DNA of 64,000 nt, taken from assembly GCA_025602905.1 (NCBI GenBank), contig JAHLKI010000025.1, positions 248,001 to 312,000 on the forward strand, in the 5' to 3' direction. The position numbers were made by a program, and so were the translations under genes. The notes beneath the pieces were generated by a model that saw nothing but the letters and a program-made list of their open reading frames with translations, made no database searches and was not told the origin of the DNA. Source of the DNA: Phlyctochytrium arcticum (Eukaryota > Chytridiomycota > Chytridiomycetes > Chytridiales > Chytridiaceae). Below, piece after piece: positions 34,418 through 46,349 of this stretch; positions within the stretch are counted from its first letter, which is position 1; every line of letters begins with the position of its first letter.

Positions 34418-35105
34418 CCCCCCTCAGACTCGATGCTGGAAAGAGGAGCGAGGCTTCAGATCAGGGTTCGTGTGTCAGCAGAAAGATTGAAGTATCAGGT
34501 CACCAGCACAACCTCACAGGGCAACTATACACCGAACACGCCAGACGTGTATAGAAGCCAGCGGTGCAAGTGAACAAACCGAACAACGCCAGTCGTTTGG
34601 TCACCTGAATTGTGTTGGATCACCTCCAAGTCAATTTCACTGTTGTCACAGGCATGAATAGCTGCTACTTGCAGCTTCCCCAAGAGACTCGTTGCAGATT
34701 GTGCAACAACCGTGTGCGCATGTTCGCACAGGTACAAAGGTAAGGATGTGTTTCCTTGCGTTGAAGGAAATTACGCGTAATAACGGAGATAAATGTTTCC
34801 CCGGCCTCTCATCACCTATGCATACAGTAGATGATGCATCAACTCAGCTCAGGCTGATCAGGCCTACCGGAGTTCTGACGTGCGAGACGCGTCGTCAGCA
34901 AGGAGCAACCTTGGATGTGGGTCTTAAAGTGTTGAGATGGTGCGCGCGCGTAGGTAGTATCAAGATATGGGATGGGAGGTCCCGAATAGTAATGAATGAC
35001 GTGAAGTGTTGCAAGAGGACACTCGTTGCTTTGATAGCAGTCATGCGTTATTCTCTCATTGAGAATGTGATACTTTGAATATGAAACACATCTTCCTTGA
35101 CGTCA
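34418..35105. other. Noncoding 3' region of the Ty3/Gypsy element
   Basis: This stretch lies between the polypurine tract and the end of pol. It shows no supported gene. An 8-bp inverted repeat (CTATACAC...GTGTATAG) near 34525-34555 is the only local structure that I noticed. Confidence 0.4.
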
Positions 35106-38100
35106 CTAGCGTTTGCGTTGTGAACGTTTCGATGGGGGCTCGGCTGTAGACAAAATGTCAGTTGCCGATGCTTCGTTTTGGGCTTTCTTTCGCTTTGAAC
35201 TCTTGGGTGCTGAGGGACGTGCTAGTTCCCATGCTTTCAGCGCGTCGGTTTGCTCAAGGTGTTCCCGCGGTTCCCAAGTTGAGTCCTCTGGCCCGAAGCC
35301 TTCCCATTGAACCAAGTATTTCCGCTTCTTGTGACGGATCCGCTCGTCCAGAATACGGTCGATGAGCCAAAGTTCCTCGCTGTTGACCAGCACAGGTTCC
35401 GGCGCATCCTTCGTGGCACGATGGGTAATAGAGCCAGGTTTGTGCCACGGCTTCAGAATGTTGACATGAAATGTCGGATGTACCATACGCATTGGATGAG
35501 GTAGTTCCAGCGTGTAGGTATCAGGGTGCGGTCCGGTTCCTTTGACCTTGAATGGACCAAGCCAATCCTGGCGAAGTTTCTCCGGAAGCTTACCCAAAGC
35601 TGGAACGTGGATCCCTTTGCGTTTGAGTAAAACTGAATCGCCCTTCTCGAAGATGAGCGTCCGCCAACCCTTGTCATGGTTCCTTGCTTGCACATCTTGT
35701 GCATCGCGTAACCGTTGTTGTACCACCCGTTCGATCTCATGGAGGGTATCAACAAACTTGGCTACTTGCCGATTTGTTGGCTGTGATATCTCCTGCAGAC
35801 CTTCCCTGGTATGGTGTCCACCATTGACCTGTGGGAGGCGGCCTTTGTCGATCATGAACGGGGCATAGTCGGTATTTGATGGTGTTGAGTTGTGGTGAAA
35901 CTCAACCAAGGGTAGGATATCAACCCAGTTCTTGCCATCGCCGTCTATGTAGGCCTTCAGCACGTTTTTGACAGACTTGATTTTGCGTTCGCATTTGCCG
36001 TCTGTCTGCTGATGTCGAGCGGTCGCCACCTCTAACTTGATACCGAGAGCAGCAGTAAAAGATTGCCAAAATTCGGCTAAGATGCGGCTGTCGCGATCGC
36101 TGACAATGACCTTGGGAGCACCTTCGTTCTTGAAGAAGTGCTGGGTGAAGAGATACGCAAGCTCTTGACACGAAACCTCCATGTTGCAAGGGATGAGGTA
36201 CACACGTCCTGACAGATAGTCGACTATGACCAGGGCGGCATCGTAGTAGTCGCCGTTATGGCTAGGTTCCCCCCCCCCACGATTCCGTCCTAGGTAGTGA
36301 GACTAGATCCATCCCGATGGTGTGCCAGCGCTTATCAGGCACTGGGAGCGAGCGTAATAGTCCGACACCTCGTGCGGGACTTCGGAAGCATTGACAGGGA
36401 CTTCGGAAGCATTGACAAGTGGCACATGTGCGAACATAAGCTGCAACGTCGCGTTCCATGGTCGGCCAATGGTATTCTTGCAGCAGACAACCATATGTCA
36501 AATGTTTACCAGTGTGGCCACCCGTAACCAATGTATCGTGATATTGCGCGAGCAATGCACTTCGGAGGGCATTGGGTACATACAGGCAATCTTCGTAACA
36601 GAGCAAGGTGAGGGTTTCACCGTTTTTGCTTTTCTCCGGAAGGACTTCCACGGAATAACGCCGTTCAGGGACCGTCAAGGTGTGCGGCGCCGATGCCTTG
36701 TCTTCAAGTGTCTTTTGCATTTGAAGAGCGAAGTCGTCTGTAAGCAACAATTCGGCCCAAACCGTCAGGTCAACGGGGAGCTCGAGTTGTTGTGTTGCCT
36801 GTGCAAGTTGCTTCTTGGCACGTTTCTTGGCACGCGCAGCGTTGACCGACACAACAAGATTAGACTTGTCGCTGGGAGTGCAGGCGGAATGCACGGCGAT
36901 GGCGTTGATCGTAACACGCTGGGCGCAATCAGCACATCGCGGGGCATAATAGGGGTTTCGGCTCAGGGCATCGGCCACCGTGTTCCATTCGCCAGGGAGA
37001 TACTCAATGTCAAAGTCAAATTGTTGAAGGAACTCGACCCAATTTGCTTGTCGTCGACTCAAATGCTGCTGACCCTGTAAATAGATCAGAGATTTGTGAT
37101 CGACGAACGCGCGGAAATGGCGTCCCAAAAGGAACTGTCGGTTGGCTTTCAACGTTTTGACGAAGGCGAGGAGTTCCTGTTTGTGGACCGGGTACCGTGT
37201 CTCCGCATCTTGTAATTTTCGGGAAAAATACAAGAGCGATCGCAGTTTGGGCAGGTTTTTGAATCCATGTACCGTCGTAGGTAACGGAGAGGGCATGGGG
37301 TCGTCTGCGTCAACTGGCTGAGCAAGCCATCCACCGATGGCGAAGCCGGATGCGTCCGAAAACACATAGACTTCTTTGGCAGGATCGTACGGCGTCAAAA
37401 CAGGAGCCGTTGAGATTTTTTCTTTCAGTGTTTTAAACGCTGATATCTCCGCATCGCCCCATTTCCACGGGTTATTGCCAGACTGTACCTCCGATAGGGG
37501 ATGCGCGATCCTTGCGTACTGGTCAATGTAAGATGACAAGTAATTCGTCAAACCGAGGAAGGATTGAATATCTTTGAAGTTCTTGGGAGTGGCGAAATTG
37601 TTCACGGCAGCAACTTTGCTGTCCGAGATTCGCACACCGGATGTTCCCAACATATGACCGCAAAATTCAACCTCCTGTACTGCCCACGAGCATTTGGATG
37701 GTTTGACGTACAGAGCACTTGATTCAAGAGTTGCCAAAACAGTTTCGACGTGCTTTTGATGTTCTTCAAGCGTATCTGAAAAGACGAGGATATCGTCAAG
37801 GTACGAGATAACATAGTCGTCGTACATGTTCCCGAAGACTTTGTTCATGATGCGTTGGAACGTTGCGGGTGCATTAGTCAACCCAAATGGCATGACAACG
37901 TCTTGAAAGCAGTCTTCTGGATATCACCTTCGCGAATCCGGACGCAGTGATAGGCTTCCTTAATGTCAAGAGAGGAGAAGTATTTCTTGCCAACGGTGCG
38001 GTGTCGCAATTCTCCAAGATGCGGCAAAGGTGTTCGGTCTTTTTTCGTTTGCTTATTCAACCCTTGGTAGTCGATACAACAACGAAGACTGCCGTCTTTC

Positions 38101-39455
38101 TTTGGCGCAAAGAGAACTGCTGCACCCCACGGGCTGGACGAGTGTCGAATCCACCCTTTGGCAAGCAACGTTGTAATTTGCCATTGAAGTTCTTCCAGTT
38201 CCTTCGGGCCCATTGCACGCAAGGGCACCGACAGAGGTCGTTCTACGCCGTCGATTTCAATTTTGAAGTCGTCTTTGCCCCGAGAAGGTGGTAACGTGCG
38301 TAGCTCTGTGAAAACTGTCTTCTTGAACTTTCGTAAGATTGGCAGTAACGGATTGTCTTCCGGAATGGACGCGAGCGGATCTTCGTCCGTAGCTTTTTGT
38401 CCATTGGCCGCGCTGTCGGTACTACTTGTACTTGCAGCCGCGGTAACTCGTGCGGAGACCGGTGCCTCGCGGATATGTCCGTTGCCATCTATCCACTGGA
38501 GTACGTTGACATTGACTGCAAAAACTGATGTGAACTCCTTCTTTCGCATTGCTCGGAGAAATTTTTCAGCCTTGAGGTGGGTTGTGACGTCCTTGACCAA
38601 GGCGAGAGGTGATTGAAGGCGAGGCGAGTCGAGATTGCAGTCAAACGCACGTAAGTGGGCAGCATTGCAGGATGGTTGTTGCTCACGTTTTTGTGAAACC
38701 GGTCTTGCTTCGCATAGGCGACGAACGCCTTCAAACATAAAAGACATGCGAGGACGTTCATCAACCTTGTCAATCTGGAGTCCTTCAAGGCCGAGAATGA
38801 AAGGTAGTCCCACAATGGCATCTACGCGTAATGGCGCAACAATGAACGGTAGCTCACCGAAGGAACATTTGTTGTGATCGCAGTAGAGGTCCAGGGCTCC
38901 TAGCATCATTCGATTCGACTTGAAGGTTTCTCCCTCGTCTCCCCATTCTACTTCGATAGTAGAGCTGGGTTGATAGGTTGGGAACTTATGTTGGCTGACC
39001 CACTTGTCGTTGATCATCAGGGTATCGCACCCGGTGTCGACAAGAATACGGGCCATCTTGCCATTCAACTTCGCATGAACAACAAAGGCATTTTGAGCAA
39101 TTACCGGTTCAGGTCCACAAGCAACACGGCGTGGAGCATAACGATCTTCATCCAAGGAACCTCCAATCGGTGCAACCCGAACAACGCCAGACAGCTGCAT
39201 CGGTTTTGATGATTCCTTGACCTCCGATCGTGTATCTCCTCGTTGCGTAGCTTGTGATTGTGGACTCGAGGACTGAACTTCTTCGGTAAATGTAAAAGTG
39301 GACACAGTTGTATTTGAATTAGAAAAGTTATTAAAAACAAAAGGATTATCTAATCTGACCGAACCATCCTGCGGCAAACGACCTGTGTTGTTATTGCTTG
39401 CCGGATCTAGTTTTTTGGATTGCGGCGTTTGGCATTGGGACATCTGGCAGACCAA
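35106..39455 (-). pseudogene. Ty3/Gypsy pol polyprotein (PR-RT-RH-IN-chromodomain), broken
   Basis: The first frame (39455-37878) has the aspartic protease motif LVDTGCDTLMI and the N-terminal RT. It stops where about ten codons appear deleted before the VMPFGLTNAP motif. The second frame (37893-36262) continues with RT (YLDDIL), RNase H (VYVFSDASGFAIG) and the integrase zinc finger (H..H..C..C), where 20 bp have duplicated (36378-36417). A run of ten G shifts the frame at about 36270. The third frame (to 35106) has the rest of the integrase core, with acidic residue contexts VSDRDSR and DGKCERKIK, and a chromodomain (YLVQWEGFGPEDSTWEP). Reverse transcription and integration are its roles. 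The chromodomain usually steers insertion to particular chromatin. Confidence 0.9.
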
Positions 39456-40786
39456 TGGTCGCCACTACCGCAGCAGTAGCACCAGATGCGGTCTGACTCG
39501 GCCTGCTGGTTGTTTTTGCGAGGTCCGGGAGATGAACTTGACCTGTATCCGCTGGCTCCAGCGTTGGCTCCACGCCCTTGGTAAGCATAGGGCTTACCAT
39601 GGTTGTGGGTTTTGCCATTTGCCGCAGAGACGTTGGCTTTGGGACTCTTTCCACCACCGTTCTTCGCCGGGCCATTATTGGCAGCCGGCACGGAGGTGGG
39701 ACCCTTGCCTTTTCCGGTTCCACCCGCGACAGGGACATAGGCCCCGTCATTGTCGCATCCCCACACTTGGAGGGTTTGGGTGGTAGCCGTTTGGATCTGG
39801 GTGAGGTTGGCGTCGGGATGCATTCCGAAAACAGCCTGCATCAGGCGACTCCAAAATTCCCCTCCCCGTTCCAGTCCGTCACGAAAGTAGCGTCGCATCT
39901 GATCTTCGTCAATGGGGCTATGGGCGGTGCTGGTGGTTCTCAATTCGCCAGTGATCCTGCTGAAGGCGGAGATATAGGCCTAGTAATTTCGGCACGTGAG
40001 CTGACGGGGCCTGGCCAAAATGGCGTCCCGCGGGTTTCGTGGCTCGAAGCGCTCCCTGAGCTTCGCTTCAAACTCCTCCCGGTTTGCGGGTCTCTCGGCC
40101 AGGGTCATGGAGGAAAATCAGTCCTTGGCTGTTCCCTCAAGGGCGCGTTCCATGTAATCCACGAACGATCGCCCCGCGCGCTGGTCCTCGTTGGCGGGAG
40201 AATGGTCAAGGAAAGCATAATGCTTATCCAAGAAGTCACGGATCTTCTTGTGTGACGCAACGTCACTACCCTCTCCCGAGAACATGGCATTTTCAGCTTT
40301 GCGCTGGAGTGACTTGTTTTGCATTGAATCAAACAAGTGTCCTTGTTGGCCATTGCCATCGCGAGCGGCCACGTCAGCTTTGAGCGAAGCAATCTCCTCC
40401 GTCAAGGATGTGAGAATTGCCGTAAGCTGTTGCTTGTCCGCGACGTCAGCGATGGCTCCTCCAAGAGCGCACGCCGCGGGGGTGGCATTACCCGAGAGGG
40501 AAACACCAGTCATCCCCGTAGGTCCCTCAGAGGGCCTAACCACGTCTCTCGGGGGCTCTTCGTCAACCATCATGGGTACGACGCCTCCCGCATGGTTGTC
40601 TGTGCTGGTCGAACCAGTCTCCTGAGCATCTCTTTCTCCAGCCATGGAGGATGTCTCAGAATGCTGGCCGATCTCTCCAGCCTCAGTTTGGTCTTCACCC
40701 AGGAGGGGAGAGACGTGGCCCTCTTCACTCGGCTTGCCTTTGCTTTTGGTCTTGCGCGCCACAGCCTGCTTTTGTCCAGAACCCAT
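39407..40786 (-). pseudogene. Ty3/Gypsy gag with zinc knuckle, two in-frame stops
   Basis: Starting at ATG 40786 (MGSGQKQAV), the N-terminal third is acidic and disordered with a coiled segment (LTSLTEEIASLKADVA). TGA at 40118 and TAG at 39980 interrupt a conserved capsid-like region that keeps its frame. The C-terminal part is glycine-rich and ends with a CCHC knuckle, CYCCGSGDHWSARC. It overlaps the start of pol in another frame, as expected for a gag-pol frameshift. Gag forms the particle shell and binds the element RNA. The first stop falls where many gag proteins have W. Confidence 0.82.
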
Positions 40787-40885
40787 GTTGAACGGAACAA
40801 AGAGTAGAAAGAAGCCAAAGGTCGAGTCGAAAGGGTAAACGGACGGTTTGAGGCTAGTAGGATTGCTGATGGGGTGGTGCTACCA

Positions 40886-41121
40886 TGTAGCGTTTTTGGG
40901 TAAAAAGTGGTATGGACAGTAGTGCACCTTCCCAGGGTGCGTGAGTCGGGTTGTGTATTGCTTTTAGTGCAGAGGGAAGAGAAAGTGGAAAGAGTATGAA
41001 ATGTACAGTGCAGGATGGGATACACAAAAAGAAAAACAAAACAACACGTGTGATGTGGCACGGCACTGCGCTGTTTGCGCAGTGGTGCGGACAATGCGCA
41101 GCGAACCACGAGCCCGCTGCA
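40886..41121 (-). repeat. 5' LTR of the Ty3/Gypsy element
   Basis: This is the upstream LTR in the direction of transcription (minus strand). It begins TGTAGCG and ends GCTGCA on the plus strand, and contains the element promoter by homology to other LTRs. Base 41121 is followed by GGCGA, the second copy of the target duplication. Confidence 0.92.
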
Positions 41122-42008
41122 GGCGATCCACAAGTCGGCCCTCACGTACCCAAAACAGAAGTTTCTATCACTGATGGAGCTGATGTTGCTCCTAACACAA
41201 GATCTCCAATACCGGCTCCCAAAAACGTTGGAAAAGCGATGGGAAGCGTTGAGAAAACAGAAAGATGACGCGGAGGCAGCGATCGAAGCGGTAAGTTTTC
41301 TTCGCACACCTTGTTTGTTAACGGTGAACGAGAATGACAACAAAGAAAACCCTCCCGCCAGCAAAGATCACATTGTCGATTGGTTTGCTGTGCGCTATCA
41401 GCAAAGCGGCTGTCGGTGGGAATGGGCGAAGCCTTACGCCAATGCCAAGAAATGGTACCCCTTGGAGTATGAATCGCTTGAGTTGAAAGCTTTCAAGCAA
41501 AGGGTGTATTGAAGAGTCACAAAACGTTTTGGGGATAAAGCCAAACCCCCCGCGTCGGCACCGCCTGCTTCGTCCGTATTAACCGCCACAGCAACCTCGG
41601 CTTCCACAATCCTCCGGACAGAATCCTCCACACCCGCCGCGTCTGGCTCTCCTTCAACATTGTCTCCTGCGCCCGCCTCATCGCTTCGTCCCTCGGCGTG
41701 GGTTCCTTCATCAAACTTACGGTTAGGTAAGAACAAGAATTTAGCCTCCAATCGTTAAATGGTATATAAACTTGCTGTTTCCAGAGCCACCAAAGAAGAA
41801 GAGAAAGGTCGCCTTGCGGTGCAATTCGTGCAAGGGGAAAGGCAAGATATGCAATGGTGCGCAAAAACGCTGTGAACAACAATGCCCATACTGCGGATCG
41901 AACAAAAGAACGTGTGATGGGAAAGAACTCCGGTTCAAGAAAAGAGTGACCGCGAAGGATGGTAACATTCTGAGTCTGTTTGGCCCTGCTTCTTCCTCCA
42001 AGTCGTCT
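41122..42008 (+). pseudogene. Second hAT-element gene, copy 1: NLS and Cys-rich protein
   Basis: This is the larger part of the gene that the LTR element split. It encodes a helical region (KFLSLMELMLLLTQDLQYRL), a possible intron at 41291, a W/Y-rich stretch (RWEWAKPYANAKKWYP), a TGA at 41510-41512 that leaves the frame intact, and an S/T/A/P-rich linker. A 58-bp intron (41727-41784, GTAAGA...CCAG) then joins in frame to PPKKKRKV, a classic monopartite nuclear localisation signal, and to CNSCKGKGKICNG ... CEQQCPYCG, a zinc-binding CxxC array resembling DnaJ zinc repeats. I do not recognise a named family. Because two copies keep the same position opposite the transposase, it is probably an accessory factor of the hAT element. 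Confidence 0.55.
41727..41784 (+). other. Intron in the second hAT-element gene
   Basis: The segment starts GTAAGA and ends TTTCCAG (58 bp). Removal joins the S/P-rich linker to the NLS-zinc part in one frame, which is the reason for the call. Confidence 0.6.
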
Positions 42009-42485
42009 TAACTCTGGCGCAGATTCCTTCAGCAAGTCCTAGTCTATTAATCTTTTTAGTTTAGCTCCTTAATAGTAGTTTGTAGTGTAGTTTCCTTCTC
42101 TTTCTCACATTTTCTCCGGTTTCCTTTCTACTCTTTGCCATAAAATATAGTCTTTCTCTCTGCAAATTTTGGGATGCCTTGATGGAAGTTGATTTGTTTT
42201 TGGAATTGTGATGCATTGCGCGCCCGTCACCGCGGAGTGCCCGTGACGTTTCCGTCGGTCACTACATGACTTTGCCCGGTGCCGAATTTTGCATAACTAT
42301 GCCACTAGGACAGGAACGTCCCGCAGTGGGCCGCCAAAAGCTCCCATATTCAATGGCAGGGCGGCTGGAACCCAGCCATGCAACGTATGAGTTACACGAA
42401 CAACTTCCCGAACAAACAATGCAAATGGAGCCAGCAACTTGCCAGGTGCCGAATTTTGCATAACTTTGCCACTAGGACAGTCCTA
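42009..42485. other. Spacer between the two hAT copies
   Basis: This segment holds the 3' flank of copy 1 and ends where copy 2 is cut off. A direct repeat of about 40 bp containing GCCGAATTTTGCATAACT occurs at about 42278 and 42448, each followed by TGCCACTAGGACAG. No gene is supported. Confidence 0.5.
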
Positions 42486-42980
42486 GGCTTTATCCCCAAA
42501 AAGTTTTGTGACTCTTCAATACACCCTTTGCTTGAAAGCTTTCAACTAAAGCGATTCATACTCCAAGGGGTACCATTTCTTGGCATTGGCGTAAGACTTC
42601 GCCCATTCCCACCGACGGCCGCTTTGCTGATAGCGCACAGCAAACCAATCGACGATGTGATCTTTGCTGGCGGGAGGGTTTTCTTTGTTGTCATTCTCGT
42701 TCACCGTTAACAAACAAGGTGTGCGAAGAAAACTTACCGCTTCGATCGCTGCCTCCGCGTCATCTTTCTGTTTGCTCAACGCTTCCCATCGCTTTTCCAA
42801 CGTTTTTGGGAGCCGGTATTGGAGATCTTGTGTTAGGAGCAACATCAGCTCCATCAGTGATAGGAACTTCTGTTTTGGGTACGTGAGGGCCGACTTGTGG
42901 ATCTCCTCAAAGATATCATGCGCTATGGAGCTCTCCAAATTGTCAAATGGTGCGTTGGTCGGGGCTCTCGGGTGAATTAG
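42486..42980 (-). pseudogene. Second hAT-element gene, copy 2, truncated
   Basis: This minus-strand frame is nearly identical to the copy 1 gene (IHKSALTYPKQKFL, the W/Y-rich stretch) and has no LTR element inside, so it shows the uninterrupted target sequence. It stops at 42486 in the region equivalent to 41543, so the linker, NLS and zinc array are missing. It lies divergent to the hAT transposase copy 2. Confidence 0.6.
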
Positions 42981-43823
42981 AACGATATCTTGCGGGGTGT
43001 ACTGTATTTTTCAGTCTCGCTCTGACTTTTCAATTTCTGCCGGACCTCAGTAGGGTGGTTGGCAAGGCGCGTGTTGGCGCGCCACTGGCGCAGCGCAGCA
43101 TGGCGCGCCACTGGCGCCAGGTGCCTTTGGGGACCGCTTAATTGGCGCAACTGGCGCGGTTATCTAGGTAACAACATCATATATCCTAATATGGTATCCC
43201 TTTGCGCAGGGCCTGTCCGCTCCCGGGAGCGTGACCCAGAATGAAGTACACAGCCAGGACGCGTCGCGTATGTCACAACCAGCATCTTGTTCAGCATTGC
43301 GATCTTCTTTCATCACCAACAAGACACAAGCTTGATAACTGGACTCATAGGCCAATGCCAGTTCTGGCGACAACCCAAAGATAGGAGCCCGCACGCTTGC
43401 ACCAATTGGATAGAAGAAGGAAGCCGATTGGCCTTAGTTTGAAAGGAAAGGAGGGCGCGGTAGGACAGCAGTAGGGGGTTAGAGGTCCTGGTTGAATCCC
43501 CCTTAGGATAGTCAGAATTTGTAGCAAAACTGTATAATAGGGCGACGTCTTGCCTGCCCCCTTTGTAATGTATAACTGGCCCCGGAACTTGAATACATTG
43601 ATATCACTCTGCACCTTGTCCCCTTGTCTAACGAGTCTTATCCGTCCCTGTTCTTGAACTTCCCAACTGTACTTTGACAGTACTGTACTTAGTCTGAACA
43701 TAGTTCCCTTCTATTGTTCTGTAACAAGGTATGAGCGCCTACACTTGACTTGAAAAGTAAAGTTTTGTCTCACTCATTACTTTTCATCACTAGTTTTCTG
43801 AACTTTGGTATCTTTTGCTCGAC
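42981..43823. promoter_or_regulatory. Divergent spacer of the hAT element, copy 2
   Basis: This is the inverted counterpart of 33255-34078, with very high identity, and includes the GGCGCGCC cluster at about 43052-43160. It separates the two divergent element genes. The string ACTTGACTTGAAAAGTAAAG just upstream of the transposase ATG is shared with copy 1 apart from one base. Confidence 0.55.
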
Positions 43824-45967
43824 ATGGCTTCCTCATCTACCCCCACTCATAATTGGAAAGAGCCCAATTCCAGCTTTGGTTCCAAATGGAAGGAATTCTT
43901 GGTCTCCGAAGATATGTACGTTGATCCCCGAGGATGCCAAAGCTGAATACAGAGTGAAGAACATCAAGGAGCACCTGCTGCAGGACCGTGATTCCGAAAC
44001 AACAGATCAAACCACTGGAGTTGCCAGTAGTGCTGGTTCCGGTAGTGTAATCGGCTTCAAGCGACAACGTGTCGACGAGGCCCGATTCTTCCATCCTATC
44101 TCGAAACAGCGTACCACAAAATTGCACATCATGCTACTTCAGGCCATCATTACTTCCAACATCCCATTCGCATTTCTCCAAAACCCTTACTTCCGAGAAT
44201 ATCAGAAAGAGCCTGCAGGGGCAGTCTACACCTTGCCGAATCGGGACAACCTCATTTCAAACCAACTGCCCATACTTCACGCCTCCTACGAACTGAATGT
44301 TGAGGCTCTACTGGACAAGCAAGACCATTTAACCCTTTCGCTGGACGGCTGGACTGATGTGTCTGACAACAGCATCTATGCCATGATGCTAGTGAAAGGC
44401 GAACGTTTCAAGATAGTCATTGATGTACTGGAGTTGCATAGGCAGCGACACACAGCGGTCAATCTCCGCGCTGCTATCTTGGCCTCTTTGATGAAGAAGC
44501 AGGTTTCACTTAAAAAGATCGTTGCGGTTGTGACGGACAACCCCAATCCTATGATCAACCTGCGAGATTTGTTGCAACAAGAATCAGCTGCCATACAGTG
44601 CATCGCATGTTGCCTTCACGTCTTCAACTTGATCGTTAAAGACATTCTCAAGCACCCCGAAATAGACGCAGTTGTCAGAAAGAACAAGGTCATCGTCAAC
44701 TTTTTTTCCGCCTCTTCTTACTGGCACGAGCAACTCCGGATGTACGCAAAGCAACATGGTATCCGACACGATATCTCTACGTATGTGGACACGCGATGGT
44801 ATTCAATGGCCAAAGTTTGCCTGTCTGTCCAATCCCACGAGAACGGATTCCCCACTGCCTCAAAATGATGAATGATCGCACCATTGACACGCCGGAGATC
44901 AAGAACAAAGCAATCAAACCCATCCTCGGGGACAGAGAACACTTTGTCAACAATGACAACCTTGTCAAGATCCTCTCTCCCGTGGTTGATGCAATTGCGC
45001 GGCTGGAGTTTGCTTCTACAAACCTGGGGGACATTTGGAAAGAACTGCTTACCACTTATCATCAGGTCAAGGCCGCTGAAGTTGGTGTCCGCTTTACACA
45101 TTGGTCTATTCACGCTGGCAGTGCTATTGACCATCGAGCCCAGACCTTTGATCTCCCCATTTATCGGGTTGCCTTCTTCCTCTCGCCACGGTTGCGAAGA
45201 GTGGCGTTGCCGCTGAACACCACTCTGGTTGATATGCAAAAGGATGTGCTCCGTCTCGCCCAGAATTGGGGATTCAAGAAGTCTGAACTAGTCATCATCA
45301 AAGAGCAGGTAAATAATCAGGTCGATTTTGGCTTCTCCTCATACAATTCGCTGACCTTTTGAGGTTTCTAGACGAGATTATACTACAACAATCTACCGCC
45401 ATACAACTCAATAGCGACGCAGGATGCATTTCAGTACTGGACGGAACTCATGGCAACGGAGGTCACCGGACCACTCAAACGGTTCTGCTGCATCTTGTTT
45501 GAGGTGGTTGTGCATGCGGCCGGCGTTGAAGGGTTATTTTCGATGATGGCGGCAACAAAAACCAAGTAGCGTAACCGCATGAGTACGTCCACCCTTATGA
45601 TGATGACCCAACTGAAGATGCATTACCATATGCAAGCGCCAAGGAAAGGTCAAGTGCAGCTGCAGGAAGGTTCGACGCTCGTAACGACGGAGTACCTGAG
45701 GAGCTGGACATGATCACTGACATGGACGAACTGATGGGCATCGACGAGTTGGAAGAGTTCGAAGCTGGTCAGGAGTGGGTGCCTCGGGACCAGGCCATCC
45801 TCCAGAGTCGGGAAGCTACATACATGGAGACGTTGTCTGACTTCAATATGGTTGATCAACTGTTTGGAACGGACCAGCCAACAGGTCAATCAGACTTTGC
45901 GCCGCAGAACAACACCAAAGAAGATGATGACTCGCTGGTTTATGACATTGATTCACTTTTCGATTAG
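43824..45967 (+). pseudogene. hAT transposase, copy 2 (BED finger deleted)
   Basis: The start ATG 43824 (MASSSTPTHNW) matches copy 1. About 100 bp that encode the BED zinc finger are deleted near 43911, and the frame changes there. The catalytic region follows (LTLSLDGWTDVSDNSIYAMM, VVTDNPNPM). A run of four C near 44850 shifts the frame again. The C-terminal dimerisation region (AAGVEGLFSMMA) lies at about 45516-45550, with TAG at 45567 directly before RNRMS. A D/E-rich tail (ELMGIDELEEFEAGQE) ends at 45967 in another frame. hAT transposases need the BED finger for DNA binding, so this copy is dead. Confidence 0.85.
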
Positions 45968-46349
45968 AGCATTAGATTTATTCAGATAGCTGAAAAGTAG
46001 CTAGTTTTATTGATTAAATGTTTATTTCTTGAGTCTGTCTTGAGTGTTTGTTTGTTCTTTGCAAAAATGTCTTTGGCACAAAAGTCACCAAAAAACAAAA
46101 AAAAACACTCTGTGGAGTGGTATCGAACTCGGGCTCACTAGCCCCGCACCGGACGCGCTGACCGTTACTACTAAAAAATGTTGGTCGCAACATGACTCAT
46201 CAGGTGGCTTGGCTGGCTGCCGTAATCAATTAATGTCCGGACAGGGCCAGCCTTCGGACACGCGGTATATAAGGCAGAGCTCCCTCCGCTCCCCTACTCT
46301 TTATCACAAAATTATCACAAAACAATACACACACACAAAGACCTTTACT
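45968..46349. promoter_or_regulatory. Boundary of hAT copy 2 and Helitron 3 promoter
   Basis: The hAT 3' end and the Helitron 3 5' end must both be in this stretch. TATATAAGG at 46266-46274 is a strong TATA box, 84 bp before the Helitron ATG. Further left (about 46115-46185) a tRNA-like piece with a GTTCGATACC B-box match lies on the minus strand. Confidence 0.5.

Larger units (their letters stand above)
34182..41121 (-). mobile_element. Complete Ty3/Gypsy chromovirus with LTRs
   Basis: Two direct 236-bp LTRs bound the element: 34182-34417 and 40886-41121. Both have TG...CA ends and are roughly 94-95 percent identical by eye. A 5-bp target duplication, GGCAA against GGCGA, flanks them. The genes are on the minus strand, so the right LTR is the 5' LTR. 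Directly inside it the minus strand reads TGGTAGCACC, a primer binding site of the usual TGG type. Just inside the left LTR the minus strand has a G-run polypurine tract. The order gag, protease, RT, RNase H, integrase, chromodomain is typical of chromoviruses. Confidence 0.92.

Noticed and set aside
46115..46185. tRNA gene on the minus strand
   Set aside because: A B-box-like GTTCGATACC and a D-arm-like string are present, but I could not pair an acceptor stem or a proper anticodon stem. At best it is a tRNA-derived fragment.
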